Shown here in pieces: positions 12,549 through 13,621 of a stretch of 13,621 nucleotides of DNA; position 1 is the stretch's first letter, and each line of letters starts with the position of its first letter. The notes below the pieces were generated by a model. The model saw only the letters and a list, made by a program, of their open reading frames with translations, ran no database searches and was not told the origin of the DNA. The DNA is taken from contig DAGU01000019.1 of assembly GCA_002498285.1 (NCBI GenBank), positions 16,659 to 30,279 on the forward strand. The letters run 5' to 3'. The position numbers and the translations under genes are program-made. The stretch comes from Methanomassiliicoccus sp. UBA386. Its GTDB lineage: Archaea; Thermoplasmatota; Thermoplasmata; Methanomassiliicoccales; Methanomassiliicoccaceae.

Positions 12549-13621
12549 GTCAGATACCTCCCGGAGCGTCTGGTGACCAGCCAGATGAAGAAGGCCCCGC
12601 CGATCAGGTACATTATGATGCCCACCGGCAGCTCGACCGGCCTCATGACGATCCTTGCCGTGGTGTCCGACAGCAGCAGGATAAGCGAACCCATCAGCGC
12701 GGAGGCCGGGATGAGGTAGCGGTGGTCGTTCCCTATGATCATCTTGCAGATGTGCGGGGCCATCAGGCCGATGAAGCCGATCACGCCCGTGAACGCGAGG
12801 CACGCCGATGTAACGAACGCGGAGATGGTGAGGCCATAGGTCCTGAGCCGGTGCACGTTGACTCCCAGGTTGCGTGCGACGTCGTCGCCTCCCGACAGCG
12901 TGTTGAGGTCGACGGCGCATCGTTCCATAAGGACGAAGCACACCGCCACGATGGGGATGAGGATGGTCACCGAGCCCCAGGTCGCTCCCCACATGCCCCC
13001 CATCAGCCAATTGGTGACCTCGCGAAGGGCGCCGTCATCGGAGATGTACTTCATGAACGATATCCCTGCCGAGAACAGATAGTTGACGACAACGCCGGAC
13101 AGGACCAGCACGGACTGGGACAGGTGATGGGCCCTGGCGATGGCCAGGACCAGCACTATGCTTGACATCCCCACGATGAATGCCATCAATATGATGAGCA
13201 GGTTCTTGTTGGTGACGGTCTCTCCAAGGAGCTCGAAATGGCCGAAATATGCGCCTCCCAGCAGCAGCGGCCCCAGCACCAGGGCCATGGCTGCCCCGAA
13301 CGATGCCGCGGATGAGAGGCCGAGGGTGAACGGGCTTACCAGGGGATTGCGCAGGATGCCCTGCATTACCACCCCTGACATGGCCAGGCTGGCGCCGGTC
13401 AAGGTCGCCAGAATGACCCGGGGCATCCTTGACCGGAAGATGATGGTCGAGTAATATTCCTGGTGGGGTGCATCGACCCAGTCGGGGAAGAGGTGGTGGC
13501 CCAGGACCCTCAGGGTGTCCCAGGCGGGGATATCCACCGCACCGACCCCCAGGGCGACCACGGCAACAAATGCTAGCATCATCGACAGGGTGATGATCAG
13601 GAGCAGCTTCTTCCGTCTGGA
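12545..13621 (-). CDS. ABC transporter permease, FecCD/BtuC family (N-terminus cut by window edge)
   Basis: The frame runs out of the window at 13621; 358 residues are seen, beginning SRRKKLLLIITLSMMLAF, which is already the cytoplasmic-positive lead into the first membrane helix, so only a few residues are missing. Family marks include RMPRVILATLTGASLAMSGVVMQGILRNPL (the FecCD signature, about 65-95), GSDDVARNLG-like SGGDDVARNLGVNV (the loop that docks on the ATPase), and GFIGLMAPHICKMIIGNDHR near the end, with about ten hydrophobic segments overall. Two copies would form the channel for an iron chelate, heme or cobalamin. Its stop overlaps the ATPase start by four bases. Its promoter is outside the window, so a copy of the palindrome found at the binding-protein gene cannot be checked here. 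Confidence 0.93.
   Translation of the reverse strand, partial: SRRKKLLLIITLSMMLAFVAVVALGVGAVDIPAWDTLRVLGHHLFPDWVDAPHQEYYSTIIFRSRMPRVILATLTGASLAMSGVVMQGILRNPLVSPFTLGLSSAASFGAAMALVLGPLLLGGAYFGHFELLGETVTNKNLLIILMAFIVGMSSIVLVLAIARAHHLSQSVLVLSGVVVNYLFSAGISFMKYISDDGALREVTNWLMGGMWGATWGSVTILIPIVAVCFVLMERCAVDLNTLSGGDDVARNLGVNVHRLRTYGLTISAFVTSACLAFTGVIGFIGLMAPHICKMIIGNDHRYLIPASALMGSLILLLSDTTARIVMRPVELPVGIIMYLIGGAFFIWLVTRRSGRYLT

Noticed and set aside
1..13621. CRISPR arrays, insertion sequences, integrases, toxin-antitoxin or defence genes
   Set aside because: Searched by eye on both strands; no regularly spaced repeats, terminal inverted repeats or related proteins were seen.

Overview
The window reads as chromosomal DNA of a GC-rich (roughly 60%) archaeon, most likely a methanogen. 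Directly visible archaeal marks are a tRNA intron at the 37/38 position, the archaeal/eukaryotic-type ribosomal proteins S3Ae (eS1) and eL37, an Sm-like protein, AMMECR1, and TATA-box promoters that often sit about 25-35 bases ahead of a start codon. Heterodisulfide reductase HdrC/HdrB points to a methanogen or close relative. A member of Methanomassiliicoccales (Thermoplasmatota) would fit the composition and gene mix, but this is an inference.

Layout, left to right. (1) 1-923: the end of hdrC overlaps hdrB; together they form part of the CoM-S-S-CoB heterodisulfide reductase. A poly-T terminator follows. (2) 924-2088: an intergenic region with two TATA elements, between which lies a possible small RNA or attenuator, then the S3Ae gene with a long acidic tail, then an intron-containing elongator tRNA-Met only 15 bases after the stop codon. 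(3) 2135-3715: an ArsA/GET3-type ATPase with a C-terminal Hsp20-like domain, overlapping a small helical protein of unknown function. (4) 3716-4306, minus strand: a CBS-pair protein with a C-terminal zinc ribbon whose stop codon abuts that of the preceding gene. (5) 4583-7590: AMMECR1, dihydroorotase (pyrC) and a long CxxCxxCC/YkgJ-like protein packed as one operon. (6) 7606-9473: LSm, eL37 and purF, an archaeal cluster linking RNA handling, the ribosome and purine synthesis. (7) 9623-9730: tRNA-Ala(GGC) with its own promoter. (8) 9828-10271: a small five-cysteine protein with its own TATA box and an upstream direct repeat. (9) 10434-13621, minus strand: a BtuCDF/FecBCD-type metal-chelate or cobalamin importer. 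Permease and ATPase overlap by ATGA; the binding protein has its own promoter, a strong Shine-Dalgarno sequence and a palindrome lying where transcription should start.

Most of the window is housekeeping: energy conservation, translation, and pyrimidine and purine synthesis. The less ordinary items are the tRNA-Met intron and its position behind a ribosomal protein gene, the S3Ae acidic tail, the possible small RNA at 1033-1094, the palindromic operator of the importer, the possible divergent short transcript near 11660-11700, and three poorly understood proteins (the ArsA partner, the YkgJ-like protein and the cysteine protein). I saw no CRISPR array, insertion sequence, integrase or defence cluster.
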